A stretch of DNA of 64,000 bases from Rhizobium sp. R711 (GTDB taxonomy: Bacteria > Pseudomonadota > Alphaproteobacteria > Rhizobiales > Rhizobiaceae). Below are positions 27,740-36,176 of the stretch, one piece after another. The notes below the pieces were generated by a model. It did not search any database and had not been told where the DNA came from. It was given only the letters and a program-made list of their open reading frames with translations. How positions within the stretch are numbered: the stretch's first letter is position 1; each line of letters begins with the position of its first letter. The position numbers and the translations under genes were made by a program. Location of the stretch: assembly GCF_002211365.1 (NCBI RefSeq), contig NZ_LOKZ01000012.1, positions 186,001 to 250,000 of the forward strand, written 5' to 3'.

Positions 27740-27903
27740 GCTTTCCTCTCTCTCCGGCGTTATGTCCAATTCCCCGACCCAGTCTCTTGCCCTTCTCCTC
27801 CATACCGTTTGCGAACTGGCATTGCCAGAGACAAAGGAAATCTTCACCGCACCATCGACAATTCCGTTGCAAGCAGAAGGCGGCTCATGCCAAACAGCGC
27901 GCC

Positions 27904-28818
27904 ATGGACGCGAGCTCTGAAACATTCGAAGCCAGATTGACGACCACCGCACGCGAGGTCGAGGCTGTGCTCGGCGTTTTACTGTCGTCACCTGCGCTGA
28001 ACGACGAAATCACCCGGCCGGAACGGCTGCGTTCAGCCATGAACTATGCCACCCTGAACGGCGGCAAGCGGTTGCGGCCCTTCCTTGTCGTGGAGGCGGC
28101 ATCGTTGCTCGGTGGAAACAGGGACGCGGCACTGAGGGTGGGTGCGGCACTCGAATGCGTACACTGTTACTCGCTCGTTCACGACGACCTTCCGGCAATG
28201 GACGACGACGACCTGCGCCGAGGCAAACCGACCGTGCACATCGCCTATGATGAAGCGACTGCCATCCTCGCTGGTGACAGTCTGCTCACCTATGCCTTTG
28301 ACATCATCGCCGCGCCCGAAACGAAATTGCCTGACGCAGCCAAACTGGCGTTGACGCTGGCGCTGGCCCGCGCTGCGGGCATCGGAGGCATGGCAGGCGG
28401 GCAGGCTCTCGACCTTGCCGCCGAGAAACAGGCGCCCGACGAGCAGGGCATCGTCACGCTACAGGCGATGAAGACCGGCGCCCTTATCCGCTTCGCCTGC
28501 GAGGCGGGCGCCATCATCGCCGGCGCTTCGCCGGACGATCGCGAGCGATTGCGTCAGTTCGGCGAGCGGATCGGCCTCGCCTTCCAACTCGCGGACGACA
28601 TTCTCGATCTCACCTCCGATGCTGCCACGATGGGCAAGGCGACAGGCAAGGATACCGGCCGCGGCAAGGGCACGCTGGTGGCAATGCATGGTATGGCTTG
28701 GGCAGAAGCCAAGCTTGCCGAGCAGGTGCGCGAGGCAGAAGCATTGCTGGCGCCTTACGCCGAGCGGAGCATCATTCTTGCGGAAGCGGCTCGCTTCATC
28801 GCCGGTCGCAGGAACTGA
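27904..28818 (+). CDS. ispA: Polyprenyl (farnesyl) diphosphate synthase
   Basis: A 304-residue all-helical trans-prenyltransferase. '[11 protein letters not shown]' binds IPP, the first aspartate-rich motif is '[15 protein letters not shown]', and the second is '[12 protein letters not shown]'. The residue spacing before the first motif ('[11 protein letters not shown]') fits a short-chain farnesyl-type synthase. It condenses IPP with DMAPP/GPP to FPP for quinones, hopanoids and undecaprenyl-P. ATG 27904 gives the usual N-terminus. ispG, another isoprenoid gene, lies 0.8 kb downstream on the other strand. Confidence 0.9.
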   Translation: MDASSETFEARLTTTAREVEAVLGVLLSSPALNDEITRPERLRSAMNYATLNGGKRLRPFLVVEAASLLGGNRDAALRVGAALECVHCYSLVHDDLPAMDDDDLRRGKPTVHIAYDEATAILAGDSLLTYAFDIIAAPETKLPDAAKLALTLALARAAGIGGMAGGQALDLAAEKQAPDEQGIVTLQAMKTGALIRFACEAGAIIAGASPDDRERLRQFGERIGLAFQLADDILDLTSDAATMGKATGKDTGRGKGTLVAMHGMAWAEAKLAEQVREAEALLAPYAERSIILAEAARFIAGRRN

Positions 28819-28931
28819 AAAGCGTCACCGGGACAATGTTTCCGCTAACAGACTCCATGCAGTCTCTTGTCTATCGCGGGGAACCACGCCTAAGAACGAT
28901 GGACAGTCGCCGGCCAAACAAGAGACGCACG

Positions 28932-29570
28932 ATGCATGAGATCCTGACCTACTTCCCGCAGATTCTGCCGGCCTACGTCGCCTATCTGATCGCCGTCATC
29001 AGCCCTGGCCCTGCGATCATGGCAATCGTGTCCACTTCGATGACACATGGTCGAAAGGCAGGCCTGACCATTTCGCTCGGCATCTTCGCAGGCTCGTTCA
29101 CCTGGGCCTGTGCTGCCGCTCTCGGCCTTGCGACCATCCTCCAGACCTATGCCATGGCGCTGGAGATCCTGAAAATCTTCGGCGGCCTCTATCTGCTCTA
29201 TCTCGCCTATAAGGCTTTCAGGGCAGTGCGCGCCAACAATGAGCTGCCGACAGCTGTCGTGCAGAAAAACCTTACGACACGCGCCCTGTTGCTGCGCGGC
29301 TACGGTATCCACGTCACCAACCCGAAGGCCATCTTCGCCTGGCTAGCGATCATCGCGCTCGGCATGCCGCAGGGCGCACCGGCATCCGTCGCCGGTCTGA
29401 TCATCGGAGTATGCATGGTGACAGGCCTAACCGTCTTCATGGGATACGCCATGTTGTTCTCGACACCACATGCCTTGAAGATTTACCGCGGGCTACGCCG
29501 CTGGATCGAAGGGGCTATGGCTGCCTTCTACTGTGTCGCAGGGCTGAAGCTGCTGACCAGCCGAATCTGA
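28932..29570 (+). CDS. LysE/RhtB-family amino-acid exporter
   Basis: A 212-residue membrane protein with about six hydrophobic segments. 'LIAVISPGPAIMAIVSTSMTHGRKAGLTISLGIFAG' near the N-terminus is the LysE family signature, and 'GYGIHVTNPKAIFAWLAII' is the second conserved block. Members export amino acids or homoserine lactone-type compounds. It is convergent with ispG and 113 bases after ispA. The substrate is not predictable. Confidence 0.88.
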   Translation: MHEILTYFPQILPAYVAYLIAVISPGPAIMAIVSTSMTHGRKAGLTISLGIFAGSFTWACAAALGLATILQTYAMALEILKIFGGLYLLYLAYKAFRAVRANNELPTAVVQKNLTTRALLLRGYGIHVTNPKAIFAWLAIIALGMPQGAPASVAGLIIGVCMVTGLTVFMGYAMLFSTPHALKIYRGLRRWIEGAMAAFYCVAGLKLLTSRI

Positions 29571-29587
29571 ACGCTTCCGGCTGGCGC

Positions 29588-30838
29588 TTATTCGGCGGCC
29601 GTCTTCTGCCCGAAACGCTTTTCGATGTAGTCGACCACGAGCGCCTCAAAGTCCGAAGCGATGTTCGGGCCGCGCAGGGTCAACGCCTTCTTGCCGTCGA
29701 TGAACACGGGCGCAGCCGGCGTTTCGCCGGTGCCGGGCAAGGAAATGCCGATATCGGCGTGCTTGCTTTCACCCGGCCCATTGACGATGCAGCCCATGAC
29801 CGCAACGTTCAATGCTTCGACACCAGGATATTTTTCGCGCCAAACCGGCATGTTCTTGCGAATGTCGTTCTGAATGTTTTGCGCCAATTCCTGGAATACG
29901 GTCGAGGTCGTGCGGCCGCAGCCGGGACAGGCCGCAACGACAGGCACAAACTGGCGGAAGCCCATCACCTGCAGCAGCTCCTGGGCAACCTGTACTTCGC
30001 GCGTCCGGTCGCCATTCGGCTCCGGCGTCAGCGACACGCGGATCGTATCGCCGATGCCCTGCTGCAGCACATAGCCCATGGCAGCCGACGAGGCGACAAT
30101 CCCCTTGCTGCCCATACCAGCTTCGGTAAGGCCGAGATGCAGGGCGTGGTCAGAGCGTTCGGAGAGCATCGAATAGACGGCAATCAGATCCTGTACCTGG
30201 CTGACCTTGGCCGACAGGATGATGCGGTTGCGCGGCAGACCGATTTCTTCGGCCAGATTGGCTGAAATCAACGCGGACTGGACGATCGCTTCGCGGGTCA
30301 CTTGGCGTGCCGAAAGCGGTGAGCCAGCCTCGGCGTTCTGGTCCATCAGCGCCGTCAGCAACTCCTGATCCAGTGAGCCCCAGTTCACACCGATGCGGAC
30401 AGGCTTATCGTATCGGATCGCCATCTCAATGATGTCGCCGAACTGCTTGTCCTTCTTGTCCTTGAAGCCGACGTTGCCAGGATTGATGCGATACTTCGCC
30501 AGTGCCTCGGCGCAGGCCGGATGATCGGCAAGAAGCTTGTGGCCGATGTAGTGAAAATCGCCGACAAGCGGGACGTCCATGCCAAGCCGCAGCAGTCGCT
30601 CGCGAATCTTCGGAACCGCGGCCGCGCTCTCGTCGCGGTCGACGGTGATGCGAACGAGCTCGGACCCCGCCTTGAAGAGAGCCGCCACCTGCGCAACAGT
30701 GGAGTCAATATCCGCCGTATCGGTGTTCGTCATCGACTGGACGACAACGGGCGCACCTCCGCCCACGATGACGCCGCCAACGTCGACGGCGACAGATGCG
30801 CGGCGTGGTTTCGGATCAAAATCTGCAGCAGAAGACAT
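29588..30838 (-). CDS. ispG: 4-hydroxy-3-methylbut-2-en-1-yl diphosphate synthase
   Basis: A 416-residue protein. The N-terminal TIM-barrel part has '[21 protein letters not shown]' and '[14 protein letters not shown]'; the C-terminal part holds the [4Fe-4S] ligands 'CPGCGRTT' and '[22 protein letters not shown]'. It performs the penultimate step of the MEP isoprenoid pathway, converting MEcPP to HMBPP. The nearby ispA uses the pathway's products. Confidence 0.96.
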   Translation of the reverse strand: MSSAADFDPKPRRASVAVDVGGVIVGGGAPVVVQSMTNTDTADIDSTVAQVAALFKAGSELVRITVDRDESAAAVPKIRERLLRLGMDVPLVGDFHYIGHKLLADHPACAEALAKYRINPGNVGFKDKKDKQFGDIIEMAIRYDKPVRIGVNWGSLDQELLTALMDQNAEAGSPLSARQVTREAIVQSALISANLAEEIGLPRNRIILSAKVSQVQDLIAVYSMLSERSDHALHLGLTEAGMGSKGIVASSAAMGYVLQQGIGDTIRVSLTPEPNGDRTREVQVAQELLQVMGFRQFVPVVAACPGCGRTTSTVFQELAQNIQNDIRKNMPVWREKYPGVEALNVAVMGCIVNGPGESKHADIGISLPGTGETPAAPVFIDGKKALTLRGPNIASDFEALVVDYIEKRFGQKTAAE

Positions 30839-30933
30839 ATAGAGTTCTTGAACCCCTGAATTTCGTGTCTTTCAGGTGGATCATGCCTGCTTTGTTGTCA
30901 ACCGCCCGCGCATCACTTTTGCTTGGAGCCGTT

Positions 30934-32127
30934 TCAGTGGCCGCCGCCCGATATGCCGTCGGCATAGCGTGCAAGGTTCGAGAACAGCAGCACGACCACC
31001 AGCAAGACCGGCAAAGCCATAAAGACAACGCTGAAGCCGATATGCTCCGCCACGAAGCCGATCGCCGATGGCGCTACCAGCATGCCGGAATAGCCCATCG
31101 TGGTGACAACCGAGAGACCAATGCCGGCACGGAGACCGGGAATGTTGCCGGCAGCGGAGAAAGCAATCGGAACCATGTTCGAGATCCCGATGCCGCAAAG
31201 TGCAAAGCCTAAGATCGCAATTTCCGCATTGGGCGCGAAGGCGGCCAGCAGCATGCCTGATATTGCAAACAGCGTGCAGATCCGAAGCGTCATCACGCCG
31301 CCAAGCCGATCACGAACAAGATCGCCGCCAAAGCGCATGACTGCCATCGTCAATGAAAATGCCGCAAAACCGAAACCGGAAAGTGCCACCGACGCCCCCA
31401 GTTCCTGGCGCAAGTAGAGCGCGCCCCAATCCAGCACAGCACCCTCGGGAACCATGGAAAACAGCGCCATCAAGCCAATCAGCCACGGCAGCGGAACCAA
31501 TGGCAGCCGGAGCTTTTCCTTCTTCTCGTCCGGATGGGGAGGGTCGGCAAGGATCATCCTCCAGGCGATGCCCAGAACAATCGCTGCAAGCGCAGTCGCA
31601 ATCTGCGCATGCCAGAGCACGCCGACCTTGGCGATCAGCAGGCCACCGAGACCGGCACCGATCAGACCGCCCAAACTCCAGAAGGCATGGCATGAAGACA
31701 TGATCGACCGCCGCATCGATTGCTCGACCGCAACCGCGTTCGCATTCATGGCAACGTCCATGGCGCCCATAAAGCCGCCAAACAGGAAGATCGAAACCGC
31801 CCCCGTCACAACGTTGGGCGCAAGCGTCAGCGCGAGAAGCGCCGGCATAAGGCAAACCGCAGCGATCTGCGCGACAAGCTTCGAGCCATAGCGCGCAATT
31901 TGCGATCCGGCGATTGGCATGAGGGTAAGCGAACCGACGCCAAGAACCAGGATCATCAGACCCAACTGAAACTTGCTCAGTTGCAAGCGCTCCGCGAATT
32001 CGGGAATTTTCGGCGCCCAGCAGCCGACTATGAAGCCATTGATGAGGAACAGCAGCGAAACCGCAATCCTGTTCTTCGTTATGAAGCCGCTTCTGACCAT
32101 CGGCGCTGTGTTAACGCGGTTGTCCAT
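30934..32127 (-). CDS. MFS transporter, YbjJ-like
   Basis: A 397-residue protein with about twelve hydrophobic segments. The N-terminal half has 'NGFIVGCWAPKIPEFAERLQLSKFQLGLMILVLGVGSLTLMPIAGSQIARYGSK' and 'FGGFMGAMDVAMNANAVAVE', features of the fucose-permease/YbjJ branch. ATG 32127 has GGGAAGAGA just upstream. It starts 60 bases beyond the deoR stop on the same strand, so both may share a transcript. The transported compound is unknown; a sugar is a reasonable guess given the regulator. Confidence 0.85.
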   Translation of the reverse strand: MDNRVNTAPMVRSGFITKNRIAVSLLFLINGFIVGCWAPKIPEFAERLQLSKFQLGLMILVLGVGSLTLMPIAGSQIARYGSKLVAQIAAVCLMPALLALTLAPNVVTGAVSIFLFGGFMGAMDVAMNANAVAVEQSMRRSIMSSCHAFWSLGGLIGAGLGGLLIAKVGVLWHAQIATALAAIVLGIAWRMILADPPHPDEKKEKLRLPLVPLPWLIGLMALFSMVPEGAVLDWGALYLRQELGASVALSGFGFAAFSLTMAVMRFGGDLVRDRLGGVMTLRICTLFAISGMLLAAFAPNAEIAILGFALCGIGISNMVPIAFSAAGNIPGLRAGIGLSVVTTMGYSGMLVAPSAIGFVAEHIGFSVVFMALPVLLVVVLLFSNLARYADGISGGGH

Positions 32128-32186
32128 TTCTCTTCCCACAATGTCTCAACGCCGGCACTCGCGCACGACGCGTTCATGAATGATAC

Positions 32187-32969
32187 TTACGTCGATCCGC
32201 CAGCCACGATCGTCCTGCAGCCGCTGTCGCGATAGCGAGCCAGCATGACCGGGTCTGCATCACGCTCGACCACCAGACATCCGCATTGCGCCACCGGAAG
32301 CACGCTATGAGGCGCGGCCGTGCCGAATTTGTCGGACGTCGCGGCGACAAGGACCTTCCTGCTTCGCGATGCCGCAAAACGCTTGAATTCGGCATCTTCG
32401 AAGCCGAAGGTTGTTACGCCGGCCGTCAGATCGATGCCGCAAGCACCGAGGATGCAGAGATCGGGTGACAGGGATTCCATGTCGCGCAGAGCCTTCGCAC
32501 CGAGCGCGCCGCCGACCTGCCGGTCAATCAGGCCGCCAATCAGGATCACGTTGACGGCAGGCCTCTCGATCAGGGCGCCGGCGATCGCTGGAGCGTTTGT
32601 TGCAGCCGTCAGTGACAAATCCATTGGCAGGGCCATCGCAATTGCAAGATTGGTGCTGCCCGCATCAAAAAAGACCACTGAACCGGGAACGATCTCCGAG
32701 ACCGCGGCCACGGCAAGCGCCTGCTTGCGATCCCGCGCGATACCCGTACGATGATTGAGGCTTCCGCCAGCGGGGGAGAGCGGCAACGCGCCGCCATAGA
32801 CGCGCTCGCATAGGCCTGCGGCCGCCATCTCACGCAGATCTCTGCGCACCGTGTCTTCGGATACACCGAATTCAACTGCAAGGTCTGCAGCAAGCACCCG
32901 ACCATCGCTCCGCAGCTTCCGCAGGATTACGCTCTGGCGCTCCTGCAGAAGGAGTTCGTTCGTGTTCAT
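32187..32969 (-). CDS. DeoR/GlpR-family transcriptional regulator
   Basis: A 260-residue protein. The N-terminal HTH reads 'ERQSVILRKLRSDGRVLAADLAVEFGVSEDTVRRDLREMAAAGLCERVYGGAL'. The C-terminal ligand domain resembles sugar-phosphate isomerases ('VFFDAGSTNLAIAMALP', 'VILIGGLIDRQVGGALG', 'ACGIDLTAGVTTFGFEDAEFKR'). Such regulators respond to sugar phosphates. It lies between an MFS gene on the same strand and a divergent amino-acid ABC importer; which it controls cannot be told. A spaced ATTGATA repeat lies before its start. Confidence 0.9.
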   Translation of the reverse strand: MNTNELLLQERQSVILRKLRSDGRVLAADLAVEFGVSEDTVRRDLREMAAAGLCERVYGGALPLSPAGGSLNHRTGIARDRKQALAVAAVSEIVPGSVVFFDAGSTNLAIAMALPMDLSLTAATNAPAIAGALIERPAVNVILIGGLIDRQVGGALGAKALRDMESLSPDLCILGACGIDLTAGVTTFGFEDAEFKRFAASRSRKVLVAATSDKFGTAAPHSVLPVAQCGCLVVERDADPVMLARYRDSGCRTIVAGGST

Positions 32970-32984
32970 GCCGATTTGAGCCCG

Positions 32985-33002
32985 ATTGATACAGAATTGA
33001 TA
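32985..33002. promoter_or_regulatory. Tandem ATTGATA repeat, possible DeoR operator
   Basis: ATTGATA occurs at 32985-32991 and 32996-33002, an 11-base period that puts both on one helix face, 16 bases upstream of the deoR start and in the divergent promoter region of the ABC operon. DeoR-type proteins often bind short tandem repeats. Two short copies alone are modest evidence. Confidence 0.35.
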
Positions 33003-33207
33003 TAAACATGCATAAACCGATGCAAACGTGCAAGCAAGTGCACACCCCCCTGTCGGTCTTCACAAACTGAAACATGCCGCGCCAAATCCGTGATAAATGA
33101 GAAAAATATTCGCAGATGCCGATTTTCTTTGCAGTTTTCTACGCTTCGCATCGCCGGCTTTTCTGCGACTTTCTGAGCATCGAACACCCCGTGAATTGGA
33201 TAAAAAA

Positions 33208-33981
33208 ATGAACATTCTGAAGACCATCGCCGCAGCAGCACTGATCCAGGCCGCCGCGCTTCTTCCCGCTGTTGCCGGCGAGAACCTCGCCGCCATCAAG
33301 TCATCAGGTGTCTTCAAGATCGGCACCGAGGGAACCTATGCGCCGTTCACCTTTCATGACGACAGCGGCAAGCTGGTAGGCTTCGACGTGGAGATCGGCG
33401 AAGCGGTTGCCGCCAAGCTTGGCGTCAAGCCGGAATTTGTCGAAGGCAAATGGGACGGCCTGATCGCCGGTCTCGATGCGAAGCGCTACGACACGGTCAT
33501 CAACCAGGTCGGCATCACCGACGCGCGCAAGCAGAAGTATGATTTCTCCGAGCCCTACATCGCTTCAAAGGCTGTACTCATCATTCGCGATGGTGACGAC
33601 AGCATCAGGGGCTTTGCAGACCTCAAGGGCAAGAAGTCGGCGCAGTCGCTGACCAGCAACTTCGGCAAGCTTGCTGAACAGTCCGGCGCCGAACTCGTCG
33701 GCACCGACGGCTTCGACCAGTCGATCCAGCTTGTGCTGACCAAGCGCGCGGACGCAACGATCAATGACAGCCTCTCCTTCCTCGACTTCAAGAAGCACAA
33801 GCCGGACGCTCCGGTGAAGATCGTCGCCCAGCAGGAAAATGCCGACTATTCCGGCATCATCATCCGCAAGGGCGAGCCGGAACTGCTGGAAGCGATCAAC
33901 AAGGCGCTGGCCGACATCAAGGCTGACGGCACCTATAAGAAGATTTCCGACAAGTACTTCGGCCAGGACGTTTCGAAGTAA
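33208..33981 (+). CDS. Polar amino-acid (cystine-type) ABC transporter substrate-binding protein
   Basis: A 257-residue SBP_bac_3 protein. A signal peptide ends 'AALLPAVAGE'. The fold shows 'GVFKIGTEGTYAPFTFHDDSGKLVGFDVEIGEAVAAKLGVKPEFVEGKWDGLIAGLDAKRYDTVINQVGITDARKQKYDFSEPY', close to the FliY/TcyA cystine-binding group. It leads a three-gene importer; a hairpin follows it, which often raises binding-protein levels relative to the permease. The exact ligand (cystine, glutamine or another polar amino acid) is inferred only. Confidence 0.9.
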   Translation: MNILKTIAAAALIQAAALLPAVAGENLAAIKSSGVFKIGTEGTYAPFTFHDDSGKLVGFDVEIGEAVAAKLGVKPEFVEGKWDGLIAGLDAKRYDTVINQVGITDARKQKYDFSEPYIASKAVLIIRDGDDSIRGFADLKGKKSAQSLTSNFGKLAEQSGAELVGTDGFDQSIQLVLTKRADATINDSLSFLDFKKHKPDAPVKIVAQQENADYSGIIIRKGEPELLEAINKALADIKADGTYKKISDKYFGQDVSK

Positions 33982-34037
33982 GTCGCCACCACAGGCGGCT
34001 TGCTGCCGCCGCTACATCCTTTATATGTGCGTGAAAA

Positions 34038-34063
34038 GCGTCCAGCGAAGCCTCGCTGGACGC
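34038..34063 (+). other. Strong hairpin between binding-protein and permease genes
   Basis: Perfect 11-bp stem GCGTCCAGCGA (34038-34048) / TCGCTGGACGC (34053-34063) with an AGCC loop, then ATCTTTCTTT. It lies 57 bases after the binding-protein stop. It could act as a partial terminator and as a 3' end protector, giving more binding protein than permease. Confidence 0.75.
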
Positions 34064-34085
34064 ATCTTTCTTTGAGGGTTTCACC

Positions 34086-34766
34086 TTGCAGCACTGGCTT
34101 CAACTGATGGCGGAGTCGCTTGGTCCGCTCCTCTGGGCCGGCCTGATCTTCACGATCCCGCTGACGCTCCTGTCATTCACATTCGGCCTCATTCTTGGAT
34201 TGATTACGGCAATCGCACGGCTCTTCGCACCAGCGCCAGCTGCCGCGATCGCGCGCTTCTACGTCTGGGTTATCAGAGGCACGCCGCTTCTGGTGCAGCT
34301 CTTCGTGATCTTCTACGGGCTGCCGAGCATCGGCATCCTGCTCGATGCCTTTCCGGCAGCGCTGATCGGCTTCACCCTCAACATCGGTGCCTACAGCTCC
34401 GAAATCATCCGCGCCGTCATCTCATCCGTGCCGAAGGGGCAGTGGGAAGCGGCCTACTCGATCGGCATGAGCTGGCGTCAGGCAATGAGCCGCACGATCC
34501 TGCCGCAGGCGGGGCGTGTCGCGGTGCCACCACTCTCCAACACGTTTATTTCGCTGGTGAAGGACACGTCGCTTGCCGCCGCCATTACGGTGCCGGAGCT
34601 GTTCCAGGCAGCGCAGCGCATCGTTGCAACGACTTACGAGCCACTCATCCTCTACATCGAGGCCGCATTGATATACCTTGCCCTGAGCTCCGTTCTGTCA
34701 GCGCTACAAGTCCGCCTCGAGCGTCGCTTCGCGCGCTATGGCGGCATGCTGGAGGCAAACGCATGA
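34086..34766 (+). CDS. Polar amino-acid ABC transporter permease
   Basis: A 226-residue HisM/YecS-type permease with five or so hydrophobic segments. 'RGTPLLVQLFVIFYGLP' and the EAA loop 'EAAYSIGMSWRQAMSRTILPQAGRVAVPPLSNTFISLVKDTSLA' are diagnostic. It starts at TTG 34086 with GAGGG upstream. It overlaps the ATPase gene by four bases (ATGA). It would form a homodimeric channel. Confidence 0.92.
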   Translation: MQHWLQLMAESLGPLLWAGLIFTIPLTLLSFTFGLILGLITAIARLFAPAPAAAIARFYVWVIRGTPLLVQLFVIFYGLPSIGILLDAFPAALIGFTLNIGAYSSEIIRAVISSVPKGQWEAAYSIGMSWRQAMSRTILPQAGRVAVPPLSNTFISLVKDTSLAAAITVPELFQAAQRIVATTYEPLILYIEAALIYLALSSVLSALQVRLERRFARYGGMLEANA

Positions 34767-35524
34767 TCGAGCTTTCCCACATCGAAAAGCGCTTTGGCGA
34801 CGCCGTCATCCTGAAAGATATCAGCATCCGTATTCCGGAAGGCAGCGTTACGGCACTCGTTGGTCCGTCCGGTGGCGGCAAAAGCACGCTGCTGCGTTGC
34901 ATCAACCTGCTGGAGATTCCGACAGCAGGCATGATCCGCCTCGGCGAAGAAAAGCTGAACTTTGCGCCGGGCCAGAAGACCGGCTGGCAGGCAATCCAGA
35001 AGATCCGCCGACAAACCGGCATGGTATTCCAGAATTTCCAGCTCTTTCCGCATCAGACCGCTATCGAGAATGTGATGGAAGGCCTTGTCACCGTCCTGAG
35101 GTGGCCGAAGGAGAAGGCGAGAGAACGGGCGATAGAATTGCTGACGAAAGTCGGCATGGCCCACAAGGCCGACGCCTGGCCGTCGACACTCTCGGGTGGC
35201 CAGCAGCAGCGTGTCGCGATCGCCCGCGCGCTCGCCCCGTCTCCGCGTGTTCTTCTCTGCGATGAACCGACATCGGCGCTCGATCCCGAACTTTCGGCCG
35301 AAGTCGTCGATGTTCTCGGCCGCCTCGCCAGCGAGGGGACGACCATGGTGATGGCGACGCATGACCTGCGTCTTGCCTCCAAGATCGCCAACGACGTCGT
35401 CTTCCTCGAGGCCGGCAGCGTGGTCGAAACGGGAAGTGCAAGGAACATCTTCACGGCGCCGGAGCGCGAGCGCACCAAGCGCTTCATCTCGACGATCAAC
35501 GCCGCCCATACCTACGACATTTAG
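34763..35524 (+). CDS. Polar amino-acid ABC transporter ATP-binding protein
   Basis: A 253-residue ABC ATPase. Walker A is GPSGGGKST (about 34-42), the Q-loop is in 'GMVFQNFQLFPHQTAIENV', the signature is LSGGQQQR, and Walker B is VLLCDEPTSALDPE. The sequence fits the polar amino-acid (GlnQ/TcyC) subfamily. It is the last gene of the importer and converges on the FMN reductase gene. ATG 34763 overlaps the permease stop. Confidence 0.93.
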   Translation: MIELSHIEKRFGDAVILKDISIRIPEGSVTALVGPSGGGKSTLLRCINLLEIPTAGMIRLGEEKLNFAPGQKTGWQAIQKIRRQTGMVFQNFQLFPHQTAIENVMEGLVTVLRWPKEKARERAIELLTKVGMAHKADAWPSTLSGGQQQRVAIARALAPSPRVLLCDEPTSALDPELSAEVVDVLGRLASEGTTMVMATHDLRLASKIANDVVFLEAGSVVETGSARNIFTAPERERTKRFISTINAAHTYDI

Positions 35525-35545
35525 GCAAGGGCGGCGGGTGGAGCG

Positions 35546-36106
35546 TTAGATCGCGCGCGCCGCCTTCAGTGCCTTGCCCCACCAAACAAGCTGATCGAGC
35601 TGGTTCTTGGCGGCCTCGATGAGATGCGCGTAGTCGTTCAGGCTCCTTCCCTCCTTGGCGACCGAGAGATATTCCGGGAAGGAAATATGGACGCCGGTCT
35701 TTACAGAGACGGCGCTCATTTCGACGAAGATCAGCCGCAATTGCTCGACCGCGCGTGCGCCGCCGACGCCGCCGTAGCCGACGAAAGCGACCGGCTTATG
35801 GATGAAATCGCCAAGGTCGATCGCATTCTTGAGGACCGCGGTCGGGGCATGGTTGTACTCGGCGGCCGTGAAGATGTAGCCGTCGAATTCGCGCAGCTTC
35901 TTCTTCCAGCGCTCCGCCGTTTCGTTCTGGGCGTCAGTCGCGTTTGCCTGTCCGAGGAAGGACATCGGGTAGTCCAGGAGATCGAGGACTTCGACCTCGA
36001 GTTCCGGACGGCTTGCGGCAATCTCGGCGATCCACTTGGTCGGATGATCCGCAAAGCGTCCGATACGCGTGCTCCCGACGATGACGGCAATCTTGAGCTT
36101 GCTCAT
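35546..36106 (-). CDS. NADPH-dependent FMN reductase family protein
   Basis: A 186-residue flavodoxin-like protein. 'IAVIVGSTRIGRFADHPTKWIAE' binds the FMN phosphate and 'FTAAEYNHAPTAVLKNAIDLGDF..KPVAFVGYGGVGGARAVEQLR' covers the flavin and NADPH sites. It belongs with ArsH/azoreductase/chromate-reductase-like enzymes that reduce quinones or flavins. AAAGGGATTGAT precedes ATG 36106. It lies downstream of pyc but is separated by a strong terminator. Confidence 0.88.
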   Translation of the reverse strand: MSKLKIAVIVGSTRIGRFADHPTKWIAEIAASRPELEVEVLDLLDYPMSFLGQANATDAQNETAERWKKKLREFDGYIFTAAEYNHAPTAVLKNAIDLGDFIHKPVAFVGYGGVGGARAVEQLRLIFVEMSAVSVKTGVHISFPEYLSVAKEGRSLNDYAHLIEAAKNQLDQLVWWGKALKAARAI

Positions 36107-36121
36107 ATCAATCCCTTTCGT

Positions 36122-36158
36122 AAAAAAAATGACGGGGCGGCCCAAAGGCCGCCCCGTC
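36122..36158 (-). terminator. Intrinsic terminator of pyc
   Basis: Perfect 12-bp stem GACGGGGCGGCC (36131-36142) / GGCCGCCCCGTC (36147-36158) with a CAAA loop; on the minus strand it is followed by ATTTTTTTTA. It lies 18 bases after the pyc stop and is one of the strongest terminators in the window. Confidence 0.93.
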
Positions 36159-36176
36159 GTGTCGTTCCAGTCTCCA

